Assembly: GCA_019752975.1 (NCBI GenBank)
Contig: JAIELM010000524.1
Coordinates: forward strand, 1-5,037
Reading direction: 5' to 3'
DNA: 5,037 nt
Source: Undibacterium sp.
Lineage (GTDB): Bacteria > Pseudomonadota > Gammaproteobacteria > Burkholderiales > Burkholderiaceae_D
Part shown: positions 1-5,037 of the stretch, piece after piece
Layout of the letters: each line of letters opens with the position of its first letter
How positions within the stretch are numbered: position 1 is the first letter of the stretch
Notes under the pieces: model-generated
The model's database searches: none
The model's input: only the letters and a program-made list of their open reading frames with translations
Told to the model about the DNA's origin: nothing
Made by a program: the position numbers and the translations under genes

Positions 1-153
1 GTATTTGCCCATCCCAGCCGCAATGAAGGCCTTCCCACTTCGGTACTGGAAGTGGCCGCCATGGGTATTCCCTGCGTAGTAACCGATGCCACCAATGTAG
101 GTGATGCCATCCGGGAATACAATGCTGGTGCCGTAATTGCAGAACCCGATCGC
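1..153 (+). pseudogene. GT4-family glycosyltransferase, C-terminal fragment (cut at both ends)
   Basis: Frame 1 is open from the window edge and reads VFAHPSRNEGLPTSVLE and onward. The pair of glutamates nine and seventeen residues in, seven apart, is the EX7E motif of the nucleotide-sugar-binding C-terminal domain of GT-B fold, family 4 glycosyltransferases. The following A-MGIPCVVTD-TNVGDAI segment and the AGAVIAEPD stretch are also typical of that domain. Such enzymes work at the cytoplasmic face of the membrane in polysaccharide or lipopolysaccharide assembly; the specific sugar cannot be told from this piece. Family similarity ends at about base 150. The frame stays open to a TAG at 241-243, but that tail (from about IKIAANIGPNS) is antisense of an MlaE gene, not glycosyltransferase. 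The start lies outside the window. Family assignment is firm; whether the gene is really broken or the contig is mis-joined is unknown. Confidence 0.75.
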
Positions 154-818
154 CCAGCAATCAAAATCGCCGCCAACATAGGACCTAATTCGCGTACTAT
201 CGCAACGCCGAGCAAATTGACGATAAATGAATCACCGCCATAGGTGCGTAATTGCTGCGCAGAGAGATAGGATAAAACCACCCCGATTAATAAGCCGACT
301 AAGGCGGTAATTCCTAAGGCTTGAAAGCCGGTGCGATAGACATTGGCAGAAATCTCTTTCCAAGGGCCTAGTCTTGGGTGACGTATTAGGCGCCCTAAAT
401 CTAATACTAAGCGGCCTAATAATTCGACTAAACCCAGCACATGCAGGGCAAAAGCGAAAGTCAATGTGCCGAGATTTTTGAGTGTAAAAAGAGCGCTCTT
501 ATGCGAGCTAGGGACGCTGATCTTACTGACTTCTTCAAGTCGAGCAAACAGCGCCTGATGCGCTGGCAGTATGCGCAATTGCGCGGGAAATTGTTTGCCC
601 CAAGCCTGCCATAAAATATGTGCACCGATGTGATCCAAGGCGGTGATGCCGATTAAATCCCAATGGATGTCTGACTGATCTTTTAGTTGTGCGCTTGTTT
701 CATTGATGGTGGCAAGCAGTGTAGTATCGGTAAGCAAATCCACCAGCCATGCGCCAGTAGCGCTCACATCTGCATGCTTGCCTTGGTGAATACTAAGAGT
801 GGGGGTGTCATGCAGCAT
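3..818 (-). CDS. mlaE: MlaE-family ABC transporter permease with N-terminal STAS-like domain, C-terminus replaced
   Basis: The ATG at 816-818 opens a frame with no stop before the window edge. Residues 1 to about 95 resemble a STAS domain, with DLIGITALDHIGAHIL as its characteristic strand-helix segment. Residues about 110-230 are MlaE permease: a hydrophobic stretch near 115-135, LIRHPRLGPWKEI, a membrane segment near 165-190, then VRELGPMLAAILIAGRSGSAITA. MlaE permeases with MlaF ATPase and MlaD form inner-membrane phospholipid transporters that maintain outer-membrane asymmetry. Family members run to roughly 370 residues, but after residue 230 (about base 129) the frame is only the antisense of a glycosyltransferase gene, so the last membrane helices are missing and the protein would not work as it stands. 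There is no clear ribosome binding site. The next upstream in-frame start is a GTG inside the end of the ccdB remnant. Only 31 bases separate it from that remnant, so the ccd promoter could read into it. Confidence 0.72.
   Translation of the reverse strand, partial: MLHDTPTLSIHQGKHADVSATGAWLVDLLTDTTLLATINETSAQLKDQSDIHWDLIGITALDHIGAHILWQAWGKQFPAQLRILPAHQALFARLEEVSKISVPSSHKSALFTLKNLGTLTFAFALHVLGLVELLGRLVLDLGRLIRHPRLGPWKEISANVYRTGFQALGITALVGLLIGVVLSYLSAQQLRTYGGDSFIVNLLGVAIVRELGPMLAAILIAGRSGSAITAPALYSRMASPTLVASVTTQGIPMAATSSTEVGRPSLRLGWAN
129..153. other. Junction between glycosyltransferase and mlaE sequence
   Basis: Plus-strand glycosyltransferase similarity runs rightward to about base 150 (AGAVIAEPD). 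Minus-strand MlaE similarity runs leftward to about base 129 (RSGSAITA). The two therefore overlap by about 20 bases and converge head-on, and past each end the expected family sequence is absent. The overlap may be short homology used in a recombination, or a spurious join made by an assembler. The sequence alone cannot distinguish these. Confidence 0.65.
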
Positions 819-849
819 CGGTATCGCGTCAGTTTTTGAAAAGTACTGG

Positions 850-987
850 TTAAACACCTGACAGTAAAAAATCTATCGCGCTCATGATTTTGGTGCGACA
901 GTGTTTTGTATTTTCTAGGTTTCTTCCCATTGGGGTGCGCTGCAGTCTGGCTGGATTTTTGTTTTGGTAGATACTAAATTGTGGCAT
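850..987 (-). pseudogene. ccdB: CcdB-family gyrase-poison toxin, internally deleted remnant
   Basis: The ATG at 985-987 overlaps the ccdA stop as TGATG, the usual ccdAB arrangement. The 45-residue frame begins MPQFSIYQNKNPA, matching the conserved CcdB N-terminus (MxxFxVYxNxN), and ends HCRTKIMSAIDFLLSGV, matching the conserved C-terminus (I-ALDFLLSG). CcdB is normally about 100 residues, so roughly 55-60 residues from the middle are gone, including the core strands of the fold. In full-length CcdB the last three residues, here SGV, are needed for gyrase poisoning. With its core missing the peptide is very unlikely to fold or to bind GyrA. The frame is unbroken across the deletion. Family identification rests on remembered consensus at both ends; the exact breakpoint is uncertain. 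Confidence 0.72.
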
Positions 988-1169
988 CAAAAACTCCGCA
1001 AGCCATCACCCAATACGTCATTTTTGTAAACTGCGCGCTTCTCAGTGTTGATCGCTTACTGAGTGGCGGGAAGATGACTGCTCAATGCCTTAGCCTGTTC
1101 CAGTAAGTCACTATGAGTACCTAGGTTAGCGCTTTTTTTTGCAGTGCTAGGTTTGTGTACGATAGGCAT
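987..1169 (-). pseudogene. ccdA: CcdA-family antitoxin, remnant with internal deletion and in-frame stop
   Basis: The ATG at 1167-1169 follows GGAGGT (1174-1179) by four bases. The frame reads MPIVHKPSTAKKSANLG, then DLLEQAKALSSHLPATQ, and stops at TAA (1056-1058) after 37 residues. This matches the N-terminus of chromosomal CcdA antitoxins, which carry a ribbon-helix-helix operator-binding domain (typically KKATNL, DLL-QARAL, NLSATLEQA). In the same frame after the stop comes AINTEKRAVYKNDVLGDGLRSF and TGA (987-989), which aligns without gaps to the usual CcdA tail ending DGLRSF, the toxin-neutralising part. About 20-25 residues between the two blocks, the second helix and the linker, are missing. 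The product would lack a complete DNA-binding fold and the toxin-binding tail. The ccdB remnant begins within the terminal TGA. Confidence 0.75.
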
Positions 1170-1173
1170 TATT

Positions 1174-1179
1174 ACCTCC
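1174..1179 (-). promoter_or_regulatory. Strong ribosome binding site of the ccdA remnant
   Basis: The minus strand reads GGAGGT, then AATA, then the ATG. It is the best Shine-Dalgarno match in the window, and it fixes the start of a gene too short for usual gene callers. Confidence 0.75.
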
Positions 1180-1213
1180 AATAGGCTGCGAGTATATTAT
1201 ACGCAGCCTATTG
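1179..1213. promoter_or_regulatory. Perfect inverted repeat, probable ccd operator
   Basis: The arms CAATAGGCTGCG (1179-1190) and CGCAGCCTATTG (1202-1213) are exact complements of 12 bases, separated by 11 AT-rich bases that hold the -10 hexamers of the ccd promoter. CcdA-CcdB complexes are known to repress their own promoter by binding palindromic DNA, so an operator is the natural reading. In a transcript running through from the upstream gene it would also form a strong hairpin ending next to the ccdA ribosome binding site. There is no following T run, so it is not an intrinsic terminator. Confidence 0.6.
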
Positions 1214-1222
1214 CGCAGTCAA
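1191..1222 (-). promoter_or_regulatory. Candidate promoter of the ccd remnant
   Basis: On the minus strand TTGACT (1217-1222) is a good -35 box. The -10 is ambiguous: TATAAT (1196-1201) gives a 15-base spacer, TAATAT (1194-1199) gives 17, and TATACT (1191-1196) gives 20. The -35 box abuts the stop codon of the phosphoethanolamine transferase gene. It may also serve mlaE downstream now that the ccd genes are broken. Confidence 0.5.
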
Positions 1223-3067
1223 TTACTTCTCTTGAACCAACGGGGTTTTCCTATCGATGATTTCATGGCAGTCGCCTTGTACTGTGGAATCGTCATAATT
1301 ACTCCAGCCATAGCTATCGACGTAACGTACATGTGCTTTGAGTTGGGCACTGAGAATACTACGATCTAATTTTTCGTCAGGAGTGCGTATGTCTACCATA
1401 TCTAATAGCGTATGAAAAACATTTTCCGTAGTGAGTTTAGCGTCTTTGTGGCGCAGTAATTGTGCGATTTTTTGCGGATGCTGGGATTGATACTGATCGG
1501 AATACCACATGAAAGCAGGGATGTGAAATTCGTATTCGGTATTGTGGCCATGAAAGGCCAGGTTGCAACTGCCGTCATATAGGGTTTGCCCATGATCGGA
1601 GACAAAAAAAAGTGCACTCATATGCGTTAAAGCTTTGAGTTGAACAATGACACGGGCTAATAGCCAGTCGGTGTATAGCATGGAATTGTCATAGCTATTA
1701 TTGAGCGCTTCTTTATTTTTGAGATCGGTGTAGGCGGGGTTGGCGACACCAAACAATGAGGGCAGCCAGCGATCATATTCTTTGGGGTAGCGTTGACTGT
1801 AATTCCAATGGTTGCCTAAGGTATGCAGCACAATCAGTTTGTTTGGTGCGCTGTCTCCTAAAGCATTTTGCAAAGGCTCTAGCAGCACTTGATCGAAATT
1901 GGAGCGATCAGTAAAACCACCTAAATTGAGAAATTGGGTGACGTCAGCTTCTTTCGCGATAACCGAGGTAGGCGTATCAAATTGACCGAAACTCATTTGA
2001 TTGGATAGCCAAAAAGTCTTAAAGCCCGCTTCTTTGTAAGCACTTAAAAAGGATTTCTCGACAAAGCCCGCTTTCAGGCTTTGTGTTGCTGCTTTTCTGG
2101 TGCTAATAATCGGAACTGACAAGCGGGTCGCCGAGACTGCTGTGATCATGTCAGAAAAGCTGACTAAGTTGTCTTCTTGCGCTAGATAGGGATTGGTTTC
2201 GCGTTGGTAGCCATTGATACTCCAACGATCATAGCGTGAGGACTCGCCTATTACGACGACGATGGTTTGTTGAAAGTCATTGCCTAGTTCTTGACGGGCA
2301 TTGAAGCGAAATTCCTTGTTCTTGTCAGTTAGCTGGCTAAGGTAATGGCGTTCGCTAAAAAAGTCATAGCCGCGCACAAAAATTCCCAGCGGCCATGTGT
2401 GGCTAAAGCTCTCAGCATCATAAAAAGTGTCGGCCCAGGCAGGTAGTTTCGGTTGTTGATTGAGCAAGGTGTGTAAGTGATCCCACGAGCGCACTTGACT
2501 TAAAGTGTATTCGTTTGAACTGGAGTCGGCGCTTGCGCTGGCGCTACCATTACCATTGTCAGAAGTGCTGAGCACACCGACTTCTAATCCATACCACCAC
2601 GGCACCAATGAAGCGCTCAAACAAGCGAGTAAGAACCAACGTGAACCGTGGACCCAATCTAAGCGGTGATTTGATTTGGCGGCGCGTAATAAACTCCACC
2701 ACCAGAGAAAAATCAAGCCCATTAACAAGAGTAATAGCCATACCTTATGGCCTAAAAATTCTATAGCTTCCTTCGGGCTGGTTTCAGAGATGATGCCGAG
2801 ATGGTGAGTACTGATGCCCTGACTGTAATACACACGCAAATACACCTCAATAGGGATCGTTAAAAAAGCCGGTAACAAAAGATAATGAAACCAACGTGGA
2901 CGTTTAAAGACCAGCCAAAGCACTAGCCATGTGAGTAATTCAAAACCTAGTAAGCGCAAAGGATGCTCTATCGGTTTTGCTAACACCCATGCTAGATAAG
3001 GGAGAGCACTGATGAGGCTGTAACTGGTCAGAAGATAGGGAGTTGAGAAGCGAGACTGACTAGTCAT
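1223..3067 (-). CDS. Phosphoethanolamine transferase, sulfatase-superfamily inner-membrane enzyme (EptA/CptA type)
   Basis: The 614-residue product starts with about five hydrophobic helices (residues roughly 10-30, 40-54, 60-78, 108-126, 143-160) and continues as a periplasmic alkaline phosphatase-like domain from about 265. Key positions are E275 in VVIGES (metal), T314 in SATRLSVP (aligned with the phosphoryl-accepting threonine of EptA), H420 in TLGNH, D491-H492 in SDHG and H506 in FHGH. These support an active zinc enzyme that moves phosphoethanolamine from phosphatidylethanolamine to an envelope acceptor such as lipid A, core sugar or glucan; the acceptor cannot be chosen from sequence. 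In lipid A modifiers this lowers polymyxin binding. The ATG at 3065-3067 is the only start before an upstream stop, and it has no clear Shine-Dalgarno. Residues 171-185 (NGNGSASASADSSSN) form a low-complexity linker between membrane and catalytic parts. The gene stands alone, with the eroded ccdAB after it. Confidence 0.88.
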   Translation of the reverse strand: MTSQSRFSTPYLLTSYSLISALPYLAWVLAKPIEHPLRLLGFELLTWLVLWLVFKRPRWFHYLLLPAFLTIPIEVYLRVYYSQGISTHHLGIISETSPKEAIEFLGHKVWLLLLLMGLIFLWWWSLLRAAKSNHRLDWVHGSRWFLLACLSASLVPWWYGLEVGVLSTSDNGNGSASASADSSSNEYTLSQVRSWDHLHTLLNQQPKLPAWADTFYDAESFSHTWPLGIFVRGYDFFSERHYLSQLTDKNKEFRFNARQELGNDFQQTIVVVIGESSRYDRWSINGYQRETNPYLAQEDNLVSFSDMITAVSATRLSVPIISTRKAATQSLKAGFVEKSFLSAYKEAGFKTFWLSNQMSFGQFDTPTSVIAKEADVTQFLNLGGFTDRSNFDQVLLEPLQNALGDSAPNKLIVLHTLGNHWNYSQRYPKEYDRWLPSLFGVANPAYTDLKNKEALNNSYDNSMLYTDWLLARVIVQLKALTHMSALFFVSDHGQTLYDGSCNLAFHGHNTEYEFHIPAFMWYSDQYQSQHPQKIAQLLRHKDAKLTTENVFHTLLDMVDIRTPDEKLDRSILSAQLKAHVRYVDSYGWSNYDDSTVQGDCHEIIDRKTPLVQEK

Positions 3068-3104
3068 ATTGTCTGTGACGTGGCGCCTGAGTTATTTGGT
3101 GCGA

Positions 3105-3132
3105 ATAATATAAACTATTTTTTACGTCGCAA
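3105..3132 (-). promoter_or_regulatory. Candidate promoter of the phosphoethanolamine transferase gene
   Basis: The minus strand has TTGCGA (3127-3132) and TATTAT (3105-3110) with a 16-base spacer, giving a leader of about 30 bases before the ATG. The -35 match is moderate (four of six). No known operator, such as a PmrA-type repeat, was recognised. Confidence 0.35.
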
Positions 3133-3146
3133 GGAAGATAATCAGT

Positions 3147-3290
3147 GTGGATGTAGCCAATGAGGGTTTGACTGTTAAAGGTGTTATGACAAGTTACCGC
3201 ATTGATGCATCTATTTTTTGCCGATCCTATGTCGATTGGGCAAAACAACAAATTGGTGGTGATCATGTGATTACCCTAGGCCGCGCCTAA
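3147..3290 (+). CDS. Unrecognised small reading frame, 47 residues
   Basis: A GTG at 3147-3149 is preceded by AAGGAAG (3131-3137), nine bases upstream. The frame ends in the tandem stops TAA TAA (3288-3293). The product starts MDVANEGLTVKGVMTSYRID and ends with DWAKQQIGGDHVITLGRA. It has balanced, globular-looking amino-acid composition, no hydrophobic helix and one cysteine, and I do not recognise a family. It reads divergently from the transferase gene and ends about 150 bases before the rpsL promoter. It may be a real small protein, the C-terminal remnant of a decayed gene like its neighbour ccdAB, or chance. An overlapping minus-strand frame (3060-3266) has poorer, histidine- and tyrosine-rich composition. 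Confidence 0.35.
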   Translation: MDVANEGLTVKGVMTSYRIDASIFCRSYVDWAKQQIGGDHVITLGRA

Positions 3291-3303
3291 TAAATAATTC
3301 ACA

Positions 3304-3320
3304 TCGCCATCTGGTGGCGA
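3304..3320. repeat. Short inverted repeat
   Basis: TCGCCA (3304-3309) and TGGCGA (3315-3320) can pair around a five-base loop, just after the tandem stops of the small reading frame. There is no T run on either side, so a terminator role is not supported. Confidence 0.4.
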
Positions 3321-3437
3321 AGCACAGTATCAGGAATATAGTAAGTGTACAGTCTTCTTAGGCGATTACAGTCATGCGGGTTTGCTACCATCTGCTTCTG
3401 CTTTGCATCTTGGTGCTGTTGTTTTTACCGAAATCTG

Positions 3438-3467
3438 TTGACTGCTCGGTGTTTTTGGGTTTACACT
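3438..3467 (+). promoter_or_regulatory. Promoter of the rpsL-rpsG-fusA (str) operon
   Basis: TTGACT (3438-3443) and TACACT (3462-3467) lie 18 bases apart, each one base or two from the sigma-70 consensus. Transcription would start near 3474 and give a leader of about 135 bases before rpsL. This suggests that the str operon has its own promoter here rather than depending on rpoBC. No other pair as good was seen between 3068 and 3609. Confidence 0.65.
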
Positions 3468-3498
3468 CGCGGGTTCTCGATTGTATACGGTTTTTGTT

Positions 3499-3519
3499 GC
3501 GCACTATTCTTTAGTGTGC
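3499..3519 (+). promoter_or_regulatory. Hairpin in the rpsL leader
   Basis: GCGCACTA (3499-3506) pairs with TAGTGTGC (3512-3519) around TTCTT, eight pairs including one G-U. It lies about 25 bases into the predicted leader and about 90 bases before the rpsL start. It has no T run. Its role is unknown; leader stability or regulation is possible. Confidence 0.4.
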
Positions 3520-3609
3520 GTAGGTCGAGGATAGATTTAGAGTTCCTTGAGGCGTTAGTCTGCGTTTCTGGGATTGTGTTTAACGTTGTATTTTGTTGGA
3601 TTAAAAACG

Positions 3610-3993
3610 ATGCCAACCATCAATCAACTGATTCGCCAACCACGTGTTTCTGCAGTGGTTAAGAGCAAATCACCGGCGCTGGAAAACAGCCCGCAAAAAC
3701 GCGGTGTATGTACTCGCGTTTATACGACAACTCCAAAAAAGCCAAACTCGGCTTTGCGTAAAGTTGCCAAAGTCCGCCTCACTAACGGTTTCGAAGTTAT
3801 TTCGTATATCGGCGGTGAAGGGCATAACTTGCAAGAACATAGCGTAGTTTTATTGCGCGGTGGTCGTGTTAAGGATTTGCCAGGTGTGCGTTACCATATG
3901 GTTCGTGGTGCTTTGGATACTCAAGGTGTTAAAGACCGTAAGCAATCACGTTCTAAATACGGTACTAAAGTGCCTAAAGCAGCTAAGAAGTAA
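3610..3993 (+). CDS. rpsL: 30S ribosomal protein S12
   Basis: The 127-residue protein is near the usual length of 123-126. S12 sits at the decoding centre of the 30S subunit and affects translational accuracy. The family signature [19 protein letters not shown] and the loop [12 protein letters not shown] are intact. The lysines in PKKPNS and GRVKDLPG, the classic streptomycin-resistance positions, are the sensitive-type residues, and the aspartate of KDLPG, the methylthiolation site in many bacteria, is present. The ATG before PTINQL is chosen because all S12 proteins start there; in-frame codons back to 3574 add an unsupported N-terminus. The ribosome binding site is weak: only GGA at 3598-3600, nine bases upstream. 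It is the first gene of the str operon and is followed by a 165-base gap before rpsG. Confidence 0.97.
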   Translation: MPTINQLIRQPRVSAVVKSKSPALENSPQKRGVCTRVYTTTPKKPNSALRKVAKVRLTNGFEVISYIGGEGHNLQEHSVVLLRGGRVKDLPGVRYHMVRGALDTQGVKDRKQSRSKYGTKVPKAAKK

Positions 3994-4105
3994 TTTTCTT
4001 GTAATTCGGTTGTAACTTAGTTTCAGTAAAATCTCCGTAATTCGGAGGGCGTCGGTCGGAGTGAGTAATTTGACCGAGTAAGTGGTGGCTATGATGGCTT
4101 ACCGC

Positions 4106-4134
4106 GAGCAGCAATCAATCGTGATTGTGTGCTC
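4106..4134 (+). promoter_or_regulatory. Long hairpin just upstream of rpsG
   Basis: GAGCA and CAATCA (4106-4110, 4112-4117) pair with TGATTG and TGCTC (4122-4127, 4130-4134), making 11 base pairs around an ATCG loop, with one base opposite two in an internal loop. It is the most stable-looking element of the intercistronic region and sits next to the rpsG ribosome binding site. Confidence 0.55.
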
Positions 4135-4146
4135 AACTGAAGATTG

Positions 4147-4152
4147 AAAGGA
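4147..4152 (+). promoter_or_regulatory. rpsG ribosome binding site
   Basis: AAAGGA stands six bases before the ATG at 4159. It selects that start over the in-frame TTG at 4144, which overlaps this site. Confidence 0.7.
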
Positions 4153-4158
4153 ATAGAA

Positions 4159-4629
4159 ATGCCACGTCGTCGTGAAGTCCCGAAACGGGACATTTTGCCG
4201 GATCCGAAATTCGGCAATGTAGAAGTATCAAAGTTTGTTAACGTTTTGATGTTATCAGGCAAAAAATCCGTAGCTGAAGGTATCATCTACGGCGCATTCG
4301 ATCATATCGTAGCCAAGTCTGGCAAAGATCCGTTGGAAGTGTTTGCATTGGCAATTAGCAATGCTAAGCCATTGGTTGAGGTTAAGTCTCGCCGTGTTGG
4401 TGGTGCAAACTACCAAGTGCCAGTTGAAGTACGTCCAGTGCGTCGTTTGGCTTTGTCTATGCGTTGGTTGCGTGAAGCAGCGAATAAGCGCAGCGAAAAA
4501 TCCATGCCTCAGCGCCTTGGTGGTGAGTTGATGGAAGCTGCTGAAGGTCGTGGCGGCGCAATGAAAAAGCGTGATGAAGTCCATCGTATGGCTGACGCAA
4601 ATAAAGCGTTCTCACATTTCCGCTTCTAA
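4159..4629 (+). CDS. rpsG: 30S ribosomal protein S7
   Basis: The 156-residue product is the standard length for S7, which nucleates assembly of the 30S head on 16S rRNA and contacts the tRNA in the E site. The protein starts [16 protein letters not shown] and contains the family block [16 protein letters not shown] near residues 79-94, then LAL-MRWL, and ends KAFSHFRF; all are characteristic of Burkholderiales S7. The start is fixed by the family N-terminus and by AAAGGA at proper spacing. It is the second gene of the str operon. S7 is the known feedback regulator of that operon in E. coli, which makes the structured gap in front of it notable. Confidence 0.98.
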   Translation: MPRRREVPKRDILPDPKFGNVEVSKFVNVLMLSGKKSVAEGIIYGAFDHIVAKSGKDPLEVFALAISNAKPLVEVKSRRVGGANYQVPVEVRPVRRLALSMRWLREAANKRSEKSMPQRLGGELMEAAEGRGGAMKKRDEVHRMADANKAFSHFRF

Positions 4630-4663
4630 TCTCAAATGCTTATTAATTAGTAAGCAGATGAGA
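4630..4663 (+). repeat. Long imperfect palindrome directly after rpsG
   Basis: TCTCA (4630-4634) pairs with TGAGA (4659-4663), and inside it TGCTTATTAA (4637-4646) pairs with TTAGTAAGCA (4647-4656) apart from one G-T wobble. The two stems are separated by a two-by-two AA/GA internal loop. It begins one base after the rpsG stop codon. No T run follows, so transcript 3'-end protection, processing or pausing is more likely than termination. Confidence 0.5.
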
Positions 4664-4701
4664 GGCAAATGAGAAGTAGATAGTAAGTAGTTTGAATTAA
4701 G

Positions 4702-5037
<336 letters not shown>

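Larger units (their letters stand above)
3994..4158 (+). promoter_or_regulatory. Structured rpsL-rpsG intercistronic region, candidate S7 autoregulatory RNA
   Basis: This 165-base gap holds successive inverted repeats: CTCCG/CGGAG (4033-4047, loop TAATT), TCGGTC/GACCGA (4052-4077), GTAAG/CTTAC (4078-4102) and a long interrupted stem with arms 4106-4117 and 4122-4134. The last ends 12 bases before the rpsG ribosome binding site. In E. coli, S7 binds the rpsL-rpsG gap and represses translation of the distal str genes, so a like role is plausible by position. Similarity to the E. coli structure has not been shown. GTAATTCGG also occurs twice (4001-4009 and 4037-4045). Confidence 0.45.

Noticed and set aside
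154..243. Extension of the glycosyltransferase frame to the TAG at 241
   Set aside because: This segment is the antisense of well-conserved MlaE sequence (RELGPMLAAILIAGR), so the translated tail is not glycosyltransferase.
1402..1617. 71-codon minus-strand frame inside the transferase gene
   Set aside because: Out-of-frame shadow of the catalytic domain coding sequence.
3060..3266. 68-codon minus-strand frame overlapping the transferase start
   Set aside because: Composition looks non-coding, there is no ribosome binding site of note, and it overlaps the likely transferase promoter. The opposite-strand frame at 3147-3290 looks better.
3304..3320. Hairpin after the small reading frame as a terminator
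   Set aside because: Only six base pairs and no T run on either strand.
3574..3609. Upstream start for rpsL adding 12 residues
   Set aside because: S12 proteins begin MPTINQL; the added residues are not conserved and the region is leader.
3345..3662. 105-codon plus-strand frame overlapping the rpsL start
   Set aside because: Rich in cysteine, phenylalanine and tryptophan with no family signal. It covers the rpsL promoter and leader and runs into rpsL in another frame.
4255..4584. 109-codon frame antisense to rpsG
   Set aside because: It lies wholly within the certain rpsG gene and reflects its codon pattern; there is no recognisable product.

Overview
The window looks like a moderate-GC Burkholderiales (Betaproteobacteria) chromosome, perhaps Oxalobacteraceae-like. 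The evidence is the rpsL-rpsG-fusA order and the near-standard betaproteobacterial sequences of S12, S7 and EF-G. Family-level placement is an inference from remembered sequences, not from a search.

Left part (1-1222). Positions 1 to about 150 encode on the plus strand the C-terminal EX7E region of a GT4-type glycosyltransferase. It runs head-on into a minus-strand MlaE-family ABC permease (start at 818) whose homology stops abruptly at about residue 230. The two genes are joined in an overlap near 129-153, so this is a rearrangement junction or an assembly chimera. Upstream of mlaE on the minus strand lies a decayed ccdAB toxin-antitoxin pair (850-1169). Both genes keep recognisable ends but have lost their middles, and ccdA also has an in-frame stop. 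The module still has a strong ribosome binding site and a promoter lying inside a long perfect inverted repeat.

Middle part (1223-3067). One large minus-strand gene encodes a five-helix inner-membrane phosphoethanolamine transferase of the sulfatase/alkaline phosphatase superfamily, with the catalytic residues in place. Upstream of it, 3068-3609 is about 540 bases without a recognised gene. It holds a candidate promoter for the transferase, an unrecognised 47-residue plus-strand reading frame (3147-3290), a weak hairpin, and the rpsL promoter with a leader of roughly 135 bases.

Right part (3610-5037). This is the start of the str operon: rpsL (S12), rpsG (S7) and the first 90 codons of fusA (EF-G). 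The gaps are long for this operon, 165 bases between rpsL and rpsG and 136 between rpsG and fusA, and both are full of inverted repeats. The first is a candidate S7 autoregulatory RNA. The second contains a good intrinsic terminator or attenuator that would lower EF-G transcription relative to the ribosomal proteins.

No tRNA, rRNA, insertion sequence or CRISPR array is visible. The least ordinary content is the eroded ccdAB locus, the glycosyltransferase/mlaE junction and the structured str-operon gaps.
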